This document shows positions 28,734-40,202 of a stretch of DNA of 64,000 nucleotides, piece by piece. Both the position numbers and the translations under genes were made by a program. Positions within the stretch are counted from its first letter, which is position 1; each line of letters opens with the position of its first letter. The notes beneath the pieces were generated by a model, which was not told the origin of the DNA, did no database searches, and was given only the letters and a program-made list of their open reading frames with translations. This stretch comes from Patagioenas fasciata (lineage: Eukaryota > Chordata > Aves > Columbiformes > Columbidae). The stretch is from assembly GCF_037038585.1 (NCBI RefSeq), contig NC_092560.1, positions 54,720,049 to 54,784,048 of the forward strand, read 5' to 3'.

Positions 28734-29870
28734 CCATTTCCTCTTGTCCTATCACTTGCTATCACTTGGGAGAAGAGACCAACACCCTTCCTGCTACAAC
28801 CTCCTTTCAGGCAGTTGCAAACAGCAATAAGGTCTCCCCTGAGCCTCCTGTTCTCCAGGCTGAACAGCCCCAGCTCCCTCAGCCGCTCCCATCACACTTG
28901 TGCTCCAGCCCCTCACCAGCTTCGTCGCCTCCTCTGCACTCTCTACTCCCTCAGTGTCCTTCTGATGAGGAGAGGCCCAAAACTGAACACAGGATTCAAG
29001 GTGGGGCCTCACCAGTGCCTGGTACAGTGACACAATCACTTCTCTAGTCCTGCTGGCCACACTATTCCTGATACAAGCCAGGATGCTGGTGGCCTTTTTG
29101 GCCACCCGGGCACACGCAGGCTCATGTTCTGCCACCGTCACCAACACACCCAGGTCCTCTTCCTTTCCAGCCACTCTCCCCTGAGCCTGGAGCGTTCATG
29201 GGGTTGTTGTGACCCAAGTGCAGGGCCCGGCACTTGGCCTTGTTAAACCTCACATGGTTGGCCTCAGCCCAACCATCCAGCTGGTCCAGATCCCTCTGTA
29301 TAGCCATCCAACCCTCCCGCAGATCAACACTCCCACCCAACTTGGTGTCATCTGCAGACTTACTGAGGGTGCACTCAATCCCCTCATCCAGATCATTGAT
29401 AAAGAGATTAAACAGAACCGGCCCCAGTACTGAGCCCTGGGGAACAGCCCCTCCTGACCGGCCACCAACTGGATTTGGCTCCGTTCACCACAACTCTTTG
29501 GGCCCAGCCCTCCAGCCAATTCTTTATCCATCGCAGAGTCTACCCACCCAGCCCATGAGCTGCAGCTTCTCCAGGAGAATGCTGTGCGTTATGGTGTCAA
29601 AGGCCTTACTGAAGTCTAAGTACACAACATCCACAGCCTTTCCCTCAGCTACTACTTGGGTCATCTTCTTGTAGAGCGACATCAGGTTGGTCAAACCTTT
29701 CATAAACCCATATTGACTAGGCCTGATGATACAGTTCTCTTGTAAGCGACGAGTGATGTTACTCAAGATCTGGGTACCTGGAGCACAACTGTTCTGAGTA
29801 TTAAAGACTGAGGCAAAGGCGGCATCTAGTACCTCAGCCTTTCCACCTTTTTCACCCCCTCACCACCTGG
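28734..29870 (-). mobile_element. Older CR1 LINE, 3' part of ORF2, copy 1
   Basis: Minus-strand translation shows CR1 reverse-transcriptase pieces: [27 protein letters not shown] (29658-29578 region), [21 protein letters not shown], and a [12 protein letters not shown]-like tail region. The frame is interrupted, so it is a dead copy. It is fused at its 3' side (about 28699-28735) to a few tens of bases of a plus-strand CR1 3' end (CAGTTGGACTCGATGATCC). Present in all three units. Confidence 0.85.
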
Positions 29871-30422
29871 ATTTCTCCTTTCGTGCTCGGCCAGCTCCAA
29901 CGCTTTGTCACGTGGTTACATGGTTAGTTTATCCTCAAGCCACTGAGAGCTTCTGTAAGCGGTGAGACAGCAGACACCTTAAACAAAGTCCATCCTCTGT
30001 GCTACCCACCCTCAGAAATCCCTAGAAATCTCTACAGAGCCACCAAAGGAGCAGCTTCGCTGCTGTTCTGAGCAGCCAGCCAGCTGAACACCAGGCGCTG
30101 GGACACAGCGGAGGGCAACAGGGAGGTCCCGAGGAGAAATGAGGGCAAAGGGGGGCCTGGAGGCACCCCAAGGACACCCAGGTGCCCAGGGCTAAGCTGG
30201 CCTGTGCCTGCCAATGGGACACCCTGCCCCTCCCTGCCCAAGTGCAGGGTCACAGTGGGGCCCGTTGTGACCTCACTTGGTGACGCCCACTGCACCGCAT
30301 GTGCTCAGCGCAGCTGCGGGCCCCAGCCCACACTGTCCGGCAGGACGGTGACAGGAGAGGGTGTGCGAGCACGGAGACGGCGACTGGCCCCCGAGCGCAG
30401 CCCACCTCTTTCAGAGAACTGG

Positions 30423-30478
30423 AGAATCGGAGACTTCTTTTGTTTGGAAGCGACCCCTGAGGTCATCGAATCCAACCA
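30423..30478 (-). mobile_element. CR1 3' tail fragment in MROH copy 1 promoter region
   Basis: TTTGGAAGCGACC, then GAGGTCATCGAATCCAACC, is the reverse complement of a CR1 3' end. Copies 2 (44176-44231) and 3 (59114-59169) read GGTTGGAAGCGACC, closer to the usual CR1 sequence. Confidence 0.75.
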
Positions 30479-30513
30479 TATCCCAATTCTAGCTGCCCCC
30501 GGCAGACTCCCCT

Positions 30514-30652
30514 CTGCCCCCGGCAGACTCGTGGCGAGGACTCCTCGAGCGCAACCCACGTCCTTCCCCGCTGCCCCCGGCAGACTCGTGGCGAGGACTC
30601 CTCGAGCACAACCCCCGTCCTTCCCCACTGCCCCCGGCAGACTCGTGGCGTT
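30514..30652. repeat. 57-bp tandem repeat 5' of MROH copy 1
   Basis: CTGCCCCCGGCAGACTCGTG begins at 30514, 30571 and 30628, a period of 57 bp (19 codons), with a partial copy 21 bp earlier at 30493. The unit includes GAGGACTCCTCGAGC. The last start lies about 77 bp before the ATG. It recurs in copy 2 (44267) and copy 3 (59205). Confidence 0.9.
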
Positions 30653-30704
30653 GCGCCAAAGCTTCCCCCTTCACCAGCCCAGCCTCTTTCCTCCAACCCG
30701 AAAG

Positions 30705-33700
30705 ATGGCGGAGAAACTTCTCAGGATGGCCCTGAAGGAGGACAGGGCTCCTCAGGAGAGCAGCTCTCCAGTGGAGTCCCATGTGCTATGCCTGGCCCAG
30801 CAACTGGAGATGGGTGAGTGAGGGGCCCTGATTTTCTGGAAAGAGCGGGGGGCCAGTGAGAGCTCCCTGTTCAACGCCAGGATCACGTTTCCCTGCGCGC
30901 TGGCAGGGGCGTCCCACGGGTGGTGGGCGTGATGCTGCCTGAATGGCAGGGCTGCTCCGAGCTGGGAGCCAGCCCCAGCTCATCCTCTGCGGGCTGAAGC
31001 GAGTTCTTCACCCGCTGCACTGGGGGCTTCCCGCATCCTGCCTGGCTCCAGCATCGCAGCCCATCTGCCGGGCACCCTCCAGCACTGACACGCAGGGGAA
31101 GACTGTGCCAGGGCAAACGGCACAGGGCTGGATGGGGGGCAGAGCTCCTTCCTCTGCTCTTTCCTGCCTGCGCACCCTCCCTGTAGCCCTCCCTGCTCTC
31201 CTCCTTTCTTAGATGCCAGCTGGTTACCAGTGTACCACCTGGAACCAGAACATGTGGATGTCATCACGGCCTTTGTCAGCAGCCCGGAAAAGGTAACTGT
31301 GGCCATTTGGAAGGCGGCTGAGCTGGTGTCTGCTGACAGGGGCTCTGCTGCAGGGCTGCTGGAGGGCGCTGGCTGGGCAGAGCTGCTTCTGCCAGGTCTC
31401 CATCCGGCGCTGCACCCCCAGCGCTGCAGTGCCACTGGCCGTGTGTCCCCATCTCATGCTCCCTGTTTGTCTCTCTGTCCCCCGGCTGCCAGGACGAGGA
31501 ACGGAAGCTGAAGTTCCTTAAAAGCGTGGCTATGCTCTTCAGAGCCGCAACGTACAACGGTTTGTCCCAGGGCCTAGATCTGTTCTGCCAGAGATACAAA
31601 CTGGCAGAGAATATCAAGGTGAGGGGATAGGCGCTGGCTCCGGGGAAGGGGACAAGGCCCCCAGCACCAGCGCTTGTAAGGACAGCGTTGGGCGGGGCAA
31701 GGGGCTGATGGCACTGGGTGCTGGCAAGCTGCCAGCTCCAATCCTGGCTGTGCACTGCAGGTGCTGCTGGAAGAAGAGCCCAGGGACCAGCTGCACACAG
31801 CGGTGCGGCGGAGCGCCATGTTTGCCATGGCCGAGATGAGGTACCTGCCCATCCCTCCCGGGGACTCCTGCCCCAGAGCCCCGTGTCCACCTGCACGAGG
31901 CCTCCGGGCACTGCTCCCCGCACCAGTGTCCAACCGGCCTCTCTCTCTTTGCAGCTTCGTGGAGGCGGTGCTGGAGGGGAAAGAGATAGGCCTCCTCCGC
32001 ACGTGCTTCTCCAGCATCTTCCTGCTTCCTCCAAAAGAAGAAATGCAGGACCTGAAACCTTTCCTGTACTTCACAGTAAGTGCTGGGTGACAAAGCAGCC
32101 CACGAGTCCTGCCTTGGTGCTGGGAGTTCAGCTCAGTGTCCCGGGGGTGAGGGGGACAGCGGGAAACACGGCCACAACTCGTTGTCTCCCTTGCAGACCA
32201 TGAAAGGCATGGACACCATGCTAGTTGCAGTGGTGCTCAACTCTCCCACCTCCGGAGTCATCGAGAAGATGCAGAGTATCTTCCAGGTCTGGCATGTGCA
32301 AAGAGTGGGCTTGACAAGGGCTGTTCTTCACCCTGGGGGACAGGGTGCCCACTGCTGAGTGGACAGTCCCACCCCGTGCCATGCAGAGAGCGCACTGCAG
32401 GGTGGTGCCCACCTCCCTGGGGGAACCAGGGGCTGCCCACCAGGCTCTTCCACAGTACAGTGGCCACACAGGGTGGCATCTGCCTTCCTGCCTGGCTAGA
32501 GGGCTGGCCGGGGGCATTTGTCCCAAGCCTGCCGTGGACCCCAGGGCACGAAACCACTAGAGGCTTTGCTCCAGATCAGAGGAAGCTTTAATGGACTGGG
32601 CGAGTCCCGCCCAGGACTTGAGCACTGGAGTGGTGGCTGCTCCCAGGGCTCACCAGCAGCTTCTCTCTCCCCAGATGCTCTTGACCTTCACCACCTCGGA
32701 GAGGGCATCTGTGCGGGAGAGGGCCGTGGGCAGGATGAGGGTGCTCAGCTTCCTGCTGGCCAACTACTCCTCACTAAAGGTAACGACCAGGCACACCCCG
32801 CTCTGCCAGGAGCCAGCTCTGCCCCAGTCCTGTTTCGGCTGGGGCTGCCCAAGGAGCCTGGAGGGAGCACAGGCCTGGCAGCTTTCCCCGCATGGGGCTG
32901 TTCGGCAAGACGGGTTCCGCAGGGCCATGCAAACCTCTGACCCACCTGGATCCAGCCCTGGGCACACACATGGGTTCAGGGCTTTGGCCCCAGGTGCCCT
33001 CAAGCCCTCTGCTCTTCCTCATCCCTCGCCCAGGCCGATCCCAATGAGGACAGACACGCCTCCTGTGCAGGGATGCAAATGCCAATCATTGGACAGCTGC
33101 TGGGACATCTCCTGCTACTCCTCTCATTCAAGGAAGAAGAGACCAGCCGCTTGGCTTTGGACGCTCTTTGTCTCCTCTTCCAATTCAAGTATCAGCAACG
33201 CTGTAAGAGAAGCTGTGGTGGGACGGGTTCCCCTGCACACCAACATCACCCAGTAGCTCTGCTCGTCTTCCTGACGGGTTGCCACAGACAGTTGTGCTGC
33301 TTGCCGGAGGCACCACCTTGTCACCAGCACTGCCCTTCCTCTGCTCCTGACCCCCACGCTCTCTCCCAGGCTGTTGATGGTGCCATGTAGCTCAGCTGCT
33401 CCACAGGAGCATGGGAGGCAGCCCCACGCCGCATCTTCCTGTCTCTCCCAGCTAGCCTGTATCCCTGCCCCGCGGCACTCCGGCCAGGCGAGCTGTCCCC
33501 CACGTCACCATTATTCCAGGCATCGGGGACTGAACTGTGGGGCTGCATGCAGAGCTCTAGGACCTTGGAGTTTCCAGGGCCAGAACCACTCGCACACGTA
33601 CACTGGAGGCGGGTCAGCCTTTCCGTGGCACCGTTCTCCACCACCTCCTCCCCTGATGGCGGGTCATAACCTCCCTCCTCGGCCATTCCAAGATCAAAGC

Positions 33701-36700
33701 TTTTTCCAGTATTGGGGAAGCTGCTGCATCTTGTCGACTCTTCTGTGTTTGCCCTGCTCTTTAGGGGCGACACTGACAGAGGAGAATACACAGCTCCAAG
33801 GGGACTTGGAAGCCGAGACCACCTCCTTGCGCACTTCGCCCAGCGCCACTCACATTATCAAGGTAACGAGCTCCCCCCTTGCTGGCACTCTTGGCCGTGG
33901 CATCAGCAGGGGAATGGTGAGAGCGAAGGCGTCCACAATCAGCGGGCTGGCGTGGCCTCCCTGTCCCTGCTGAGAGGCTTCCTGCTGTCCCTGAGCAGGG
34001 ACGATGCGAGGGCTGCGCTCCAGTGTCCCAGCAGCAGCCCCCGTCCTCCCGGCCACCAGCAAGCCCTGGCTGGCAGCAGGGTCCACACCTTGTGCCCATG
34101 ACCCCAACCCTCCTCCCTCACCCTGGGCCCTCTCTTCTCATCCTCCCCAGCAGTCACTGCTGCCCCTGCTGCCAGCGTTGCTGCGGGCACTGCCGCCAGC
34201 ACTGCCGGGTGCCTCTGCAGGGCTGCTGGCACTGCCCAGCTAAGCAGCAGCTTCAGGGCCCTCAGTGTGACATGGCTGCGCTGCCTCCCTTCCTCCCTTA
34301 GTGCTTTGCGGAGTACCTCCAGCCTTCTGAGAGGTCAGACCTTGTCCGGGTGTTCATCGAGGCAACGACCGACTCCAGCACCTTTGACAAGGAGGCGGCC
34401 AGAAGTGTGCTGGACATGGCCAAGGGAAACCCGGACTTGTGGCTGGTGGATGTAAGTGGCCTACAGCCTGTTGCTGGATTGCCCCGCCCTTCAGCCCTGT
34501 CAGACCTTGTTCCTCCCTCCATCCCTCTCTTCCTCCCAAACCCCGGTGTCTCGGGCACCTGAAGCCACCTCAAGGCGGCACAGAGGGATGGCAAGGGCAG
34601 CTGAGGAAATGGCCGCACTCCAGTGGCTGCGCCATCCTCACCTGTGTCCCCTCCAGGTGCCAAAGATCACGAGCTGCATCCACAAAACCCTGGGATGCAT
34701 CAAGACAGTCCCAGCCCGGCAGAGCGTGGAGTCCCTAATGGTCCCCATGGCTGACAAATGCCCTCAGGAGGTGGTGACAACACTGCTGCAGGTCGCTCCA
34801 GGAGGAGACAGGTACTGTCCCCACACGCCACGAGGGCTTGTTCCCTGTGGGGAGAGGGGCCTGGAGACGCTCTGGCTGCCAGAGCCAAGGAATCCTGCAG
34901 GACACACGCGAGGAGCAGGACCCTCCATCCCACCATGCGTTCCAGCCCAGGGGGTCAGCCAGGCCCACAGCAGGCAAAGCTGAACAAGCAAGCCTGAGCA
35001 CACCCCGCGCTCCTGCCCAGCCCACAGGGAGCACCAGCTCAGCCCTCTGCTGCTGCCCAGGGCATCCCAACCATCCTGCAGGGCTGAGCGCGGCCACGCT
35101 GCTGTGGCCAAGGCTGCCCTGCTGACAGAGCGCTCTGGCTTGCAGCACTGCCCTGGCACTGTGGGAGGTGATGTTCTCCGTGCCCCAGACTGTGCGGAGC
35201 ATTTTGAGGGAGCTGCTCAGCCAGCTCTGGGACCTGAAGAGCAGGCTCTTCTGCACACACCTGGAGGACTACTGCCTCGTTCGCTTGGCTGTGAGTTACC
35301 GGAAAAAGCCCCCGCTGCCCTGTGCCTGGGCTGCGCTGGGAACCAGGAGCTGCACGCTGCCAGGAGCCCCAGCAGCTCTGCCGGTCGCTCACTGCCGCCC
35401 TGCCTTCAGATGCTGGCCAGCAGAGATCTGGGAGACAGGACGTTTGCTGCAACCTACCTAGACTTCAGGTTCCTGAAGGAAGAAAGGCCAGCCATGCTCT
35501 CCCTGGTGCTCAGGGGCATCATGACACTGTCAGAGACAGTCGAGATGGTGAGTAAGGGCGTCGCCAAGGGGAACCGTGTTGGCAGCCGAGGGTCGGGGCA
35601 GGGGGTGAGGGCTTGGCCTTGGCTGGCAGTCAGGCAACGGGGTGACTGCTCCAAAGGCCCTCCCTTCCATGGTGGGGCCTGCTGGCTGCCTGGGGCGCTT
35701 TCCAGGCATGGACCTGGTCCCAAAAGGGAAACTCTTTTCTTCACACAGGCAAGAAAAATGAAGATCATCCTGCCAGACCTCATGAGGGTTCTGCTGTTTG
35801 GCTATAAGGCTGCCACCACGAAGGCTCTGCTGGTCTTCAGAACCGTCATGGCTCAGCTGGAGAGGAAGGAGGCCAGCCACGTCGCTGTGCAGATGGCAGA
35901 ATTCCTCCTGCCCCTCTTGGATGACGTAAGGCTGATGTGGAAGCCCGAGCCCCACGGGTGGGCCCTGGGCTCTTGTGGGATGGCTTCCGTGTTCTGCAGC
36001 CCAGCACAGCTCCTCCCCGACAGCTGCTCCCGGAGCTCTTCCCACCATGGCTGCCGAAGCTGGTGGGGGATGCTGGGTGGCTGGGAGGGCACTTGGAGGA
36101 ACAGGCACTCCCAGAACAAGTCTCTTGAGTGGCCTTTCACGGACCCAGGGCAGCAGATCTGGCCCACATCTCCAGCGTGCAGAATGCCGCCCTGGAGCAT
36201 CTCCCCTCACATCAGCCATGCTGGGGCTTCTGCTCACCATGGGCAGAGAGCTGCTGGTGCTCCAGCTCTACTGTGCTTCTCCCTCCCAGGAGCTGAGCCA
36301 GCTGAGAGAGAGCTCCATCAGCCTCTTCAGAGACCTGATGAAGATGGCGGTGGGGAACGACAAGAGGGAGATGAAGAACGTGGTGCGACTCGGCCTGCTC
36401 CCTCTCTTCTTCCGGATGAGTGACCAAACGCAGAGCGTGGCCAAGGTACAGGTTTCAAAGCTCAGCACTGATGCGGGGAAGAGAGCCCTGGACGTTTGGG
36501 CCAGGGCATGTCCCAGCTCCCTAAGGGCAGAATCAGCCCAGGACCAAAGTCCAGAGGAGGGAGACACAAGGTCTCCTGCTCCAGACCGTGGTGCCATCTC
36601 CCAGCTTCTGCTGTTCCGCAGGCTGCTGGGGAAGCCCTTCTTGCTGCCGCAGAGCTCCTCAAGTGGAAACCGCTCAAGCACCTAGTGCGGACACAGCAGA

Positions 36701-37745
36701 CATGGCAGATTGGAGAGAGCTTGGTGAGGACAACCCCCAAGGCTCAGGGCCCAGGCGGGACGAGGGCCACCCTACACGTCTGGGCTGTAGGCTCTGCACA
36801 TGTGCCTCGCCTGCCCTGCTGCAGCCTGGACCTGCACCCTTGTGCCCTGTCCTCAAGAGCAGAGCCCCCAGGGGCTCTTGTCTCTGCCCCGCTGCCCTCC
36901 CCATACCCAGCGGGAGGGAGAGCTCTCAGCAACCCTGGGCACCTTGACCTGTGTCTCTCTTTCAGCCTCAGCCCCACAGGGCTCCTGGCTGGGACATGGG
37001 AATGGCCGGGGCGGGAAGGGGAATGGCTGGGTCTGGGAGCAGGGACTGGTCCAGCCAACTGGGAATGGACAGTGACGTGCCCATCCCCTTGTGCTCTCTC
37101 CAGCTCAAGCAGGACAGCAGCAGAGCTCAAGAATTCTTGATTCAGAGCCTGTCGTACCTGAAGGATGCTCAGGCCAGCTTGCGAGAGGCGGCCGTGAGGT
37201 TCATCGGTGGGTCACAGCCCCATGGGTCCCTCTCTTGGCAGCCTGGCCCCAGTCCTCGCCGCTGCCCTGGCAGCAAGGAGCAGCCCTGTGGCTGCCAGAG
37301 CCCCAGCTGCCCCGTGCAGGGCGTTGGCTTCCCTCTCCCAGTCCTGCCCATGCAGGTGGCCATGGTTCCCGCCTTGCTCAGTCCCACCAGCTTGGCCCCT
37401 GCTCTTCCCTGGGGCCAGCCCTGATGAGGGGAGGGAGCAGGGGCTGACGGAACTCTGTGCCCAGGGCTCGCTGCACGGCACCTGACGAATCCAAGCCAGA
37501 GGAAGCTGGCGGAGATCTGCAGCGGTGAGTAGGGAGCATGGTCGAGAGGGAATGCCTGGGGGTCTCTGCAGACGTGGGAGGTCATCTCAACTCTGCTTCT
37601 TTCCCTTGCAGCCCTTCAGACCTTGGCAGAAGACAGCGAGCCCTCCATCCGCTCCCTGGTAGTGCAGACTGTCATCATCATCCTGAGCTCTCCGAGGGAG
37701 CAGCCAAGGCCGCGATGGACCCTGCGAGCCCTGTGCTGCCGCTGA
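30705..37745 (+). CDS. MROH-family (maestro HEAT-like repeat) protein, copy 1, 19 exons, complete
   Basis: Exons: 30705-30813, 31213-31292, 31493-31618, 31761-31840, 31955-32075, 32197-32286, 32675-32779, 33034-33202, 33765-33862, 34302-34451, 34657-34811, 35146-35290, 35410-35547, 35749-35925, 36290-36445, 36622-36723, 37104-37206, 37465-37524, 37612-37745. All introns are GT-AG and phases close, giving 2298 nt and 765 residues ending LRALCCR-stop. The protein is Leu-rich and helical throughout, with paired amphipathic helices as in HEAT repeats. The C-terminal blocks AAGEALLAAAELLKW, QTWQIGESL, YLKDAQASLREAAVRFIGLA and LAEICSALQ are typical of avian MROH proteins, often auto-named MROH7- or MROH2B-like. 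Molecular role unknown. Start chosen: ATG in good context (AAGATGG); the frame stays open upstream to 30204, so a longer N-terminus is possible. Exon 6 has a weak GTCTGG donor. Confidence 0.85.
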
Positions 37746-37795
37746 TGCTGAGGCGTGCGGAGGAGCAGCTCTTCTCAGGAGAGTGGCTGGATTTT

Positions 37796-37801
37796 AATAA
37801 A
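37796..37801 (+). terminator. Polyadenylation signal of MROH copy 1
   Basis: AATAAA 50 nt after the TGA stop (37743-37745), followed by a GT-containing stretch. This implies a 3' UTR of roughly 70-80 nt. The copy 2 equivalent is at 51549-51554. A more distal AATAAA is at 39093-39098. Confidence 0.65.
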
Positions 37802-39894
37802 GTGCCCTTCGTGAAGCTGGGTTTGACATCTGCCTTTTCCGCGGACCCCAGAACGCCTCTGAGTGCACTGGCACTTTTGAGAGCACAACCCAGAATCACA
37901 GGCAAGGGTGATGGAGCAGACAGAAGCACTGGCAATGAGCCTGTCCAAGGCAGCGGAGATGAAGCTCACTGGGCCCACGGGGTTTGTTCCTCGAGTCACA
38001 CCTGGAAATAGCAGGCTTCTCTCAGGTGTCCACGTCTGAGCTGGCCTCACGGACTCCTTATGCACCCAGGGATGCTCAGAGACAGAGTCTGCCCCTTTTA
38101 CACACAGAGGCAGGAGTCACAGTGTCTCTCTCACCTGCTGTTGCCACTCCCAGCCCTGCAGTGTGTCACCCTGCCCGCACTCATCTCCGATGTCCCACGT
38201 CACGAGGAATGAACACGGGGACCGCAGTCCAAGGAAGCACAACCCCGTACTGCGTTCAGGTGGTTACCCCCTAACGTGAAGTGACCTCGAGACACTGTCT
38301 GTCCCACAGGCCTTCAGGGAACCCCAAGGAACAGCTGATGACGTTTGTGGTCTCTCGGGTTCGGCTCATCCCACCTCCCGTACATGATGTGCAGGCTTGC
38401 ATCTCATCTGTGCCATGCAAACATGCCCTGCTCGTGCTCATGCTCATGCTCATGCTCATTCACCATCCTTCCTCGGAGGGACAAAGGGCCTCTCCAAGCT
38501 GCGCTGAGAGGCCGGGGCTGGAAACGGTGGTTGTGCGGGGCCAGCCCAGGATGATTGTCCTGGGGCAGCTTCCGCAGAGTGTCCAGTGCTCACGGGCACA
38601 GCCCAGACCCTGCTCGGCTGGTCCGTCAGGTGTCTGGCAGGAGGCCGGGCTGTGAGAGGACACTGCTGCGTGCCCTCATGCTTCACACTCGCAGTGTTTA
38701 GCTCTGTACTGGTGCGTACTGGTGTTTTGACCTGCTGGTCACGTTCTTGGCGTGTGCTGGAGAGAAACCTTGGAAGAAGACCTAAACCTTCCGGCATTAT
38801 CCTCAGGAGATCACCTTTCTTCATGGAAGGCTGTTCTGAGGCCAGCTCTGTCACTGAAGTGTCCACTGTATGTCCCTGCCTGCGGTCACAGGACTGCCAC
38901 GCAGCAGGACAGTGACCAACCTGCCAGAGCACTTAGGCCTTGCACCAGCACAACGGATGAGAAGGAGAGTGTGGGAGCGGAAAGAGAACAGCTCTGGAAG
39001 ACCAAGCGCTGCTGCTCCCTGTCAGTGCTGATGTGCTGGGATTGTTCCCCTTCACCCAATTATCCAGGTGAAACTTCAGCCTCCTTTACTATAATAAAAA
39101 GTGAGCTTCCGATGAAATTTAATGAGATTTCATTTATTAACTACTTGTTAACCTATGAACTAAGAGTACGCTCTTCTGCTTTGCAGTAACGGTATTTTTA
39201 AAAGGCATTCTTTCCCAGCCAATTTGAGCTCTGACTGAAGGACAGGGATGTAAATGTTGGCCTTCGCAGCCACGATAACCATTGGGCTTTCCTTGTTCTC
39301 TCTTGTGTCTCTGTATCAATTGAAAATAGCACAAAATAATCTTCTCATTCCTTACTATTAGGCAAGCTTTGTTGCATGGGGAAGATTTGTTTATTTGTCA
39401 GTCTGGTGCAAGGCTGATAATGAAGTGCAGAGTTTGTTGGGTGTTTTTTAAAAAACAATCCCTGAGGTCCTGAGTAAATATCCAGCTGAGCTGACATTGA
39501 TACTGTAAATTGGCTAATTGAAGAAAGAAACTTCTAAAACCAAAAAAAGATGCAAGGATGATGCCAAAGCTAATCTGGATTTCATATGTACAGGGGAGGG
39601 TGAGGGCAGCAAGATGAGCTGACGTTGTTTCCTTACAGTAAAAGAATAGACAGGGTGAACGAGGGCCTGCTGCTGCGCTTTCTAAGATTAGAAGCAGACA
39701 GGACTGAGGTACTTTATGGCTCCTTTGCCTCCATCTTCAGCACAAAGGTCTCCTGGGACACTGTTCCTGAAGGCAGGAGTCTGGAGACCACCTAGGAGTG
39801 GATGGGGCTCAGTTCAGGGGTTACCTGATCAAAATCAGACACCTTTACAGAATAGGAGATGGGTCATTTGACCGGCTCCCTGAACACAAGTATC
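37802..39894. other. 3' flank of MROH copy 1 to end of unit
   Basis: No gene recognised. The last ~300 bp (about 39600-39890) include a short plus-strand stretch translating as EVLYGSFASIFSTKVS, resembling the CR1 linker between endonuclease and RT, so this may be another old LINE remnant. The copy 2 counterpart is 51555-53641. Confidence 0.45.
38436..38459. repeat. GCTCAT hexamer repeat, 4 copies in unit 1
   Basis: Four perfect GCTCAT units in the MROH 3' flank. Unit 2 has three (52189-52206), which gives exactly the 6-bp offset change seen downstream. Confidence 0.9.
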
Positions 39895-40202
39895 GCTGTG
39901 CTGTGGCACCTGAGATTGCCAGGAACACCCACCTCTTGGTTCGGAGGAGTGTGATTGCTCTTGAGGTGTCCTGGACTGTCTCCTCACTCAGCTGGGGCTT
40001 CAAGCACCCCCTTTTCTGACATATTGTGTCTGCATCAGGGGATGCTCCAGATCCATAAGAATTGAAGGCTGCTGATATCACCTCTTCTGGAAAGGGGCAG
40101 AAGGGAGAGGGGGGAAGGAAACAGAAGAAATGCTGCTTTATTGCTATTTATTACTGAAATGCTCTCTGTTTGGCTCTTCCTGAAATCTCTCTAATCATTC
40201 AC

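Larger units (their letters stand above)
30204..30704 (+). promoter_or_regulatory. GC-rich 5' region of MROH copy 1, open in frame with the gene
   Basis: The 501 bases before the chosen ATG are GC-rich and contain no stop in the MROH frame, with an upstream ATG at 30204, so they could encode a 167-residue extension. Against this, the stretch includes a minus-strand CR1 tail and a 57-bp tandem repeat and looks low in coding quality. It is more likely promoter plus 5' UTR. The same arrangement is at 43957-44457 and 58895-59395. Confidence 0.5.
26581..39894 (+). repeat. Tandem segmental duplication, unit copy 1 (13,314 bp)
   Basis: The sequence from GCTGTGCTGTGGCACC (26581) recurs at 39895 and 53642. 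Offsets stay constant over long stretches (13,753 across the whole MROH gene), which shows head-to-tail near-identity. Copy 1 lacks the LTR present in copies 2 and 3 and has a 17-bp segment (about 27511-27527) missing from them. It carries one complete MROH gene. Confidence 0.95.

Noticed and set aside
29234-29674. 146-codon plus-strand frame repeated in units 1 and 2
   Set aside because: Antisense of the old CR1 reverse-transcriptase region.
31276-32034. 252-codon minus-strand frame inside MROH copy 1
   Set aside because: Antisense shadow across several true exons and introns.
35104-36423. 439-codon open frame in MROH copy 1 (also in copy 2)
   Set aside because: It runs through three introns and only partly overlaps the true exons 12-15; splice sites and codon phase support the spliced model instead.
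38436-38460. CRISPR-like short repeats (GCTCAT) and the 57-bp repeats
   Set aside because: No spacers between units; this is vertebrate DNA and these are ordinary tandem repeats.
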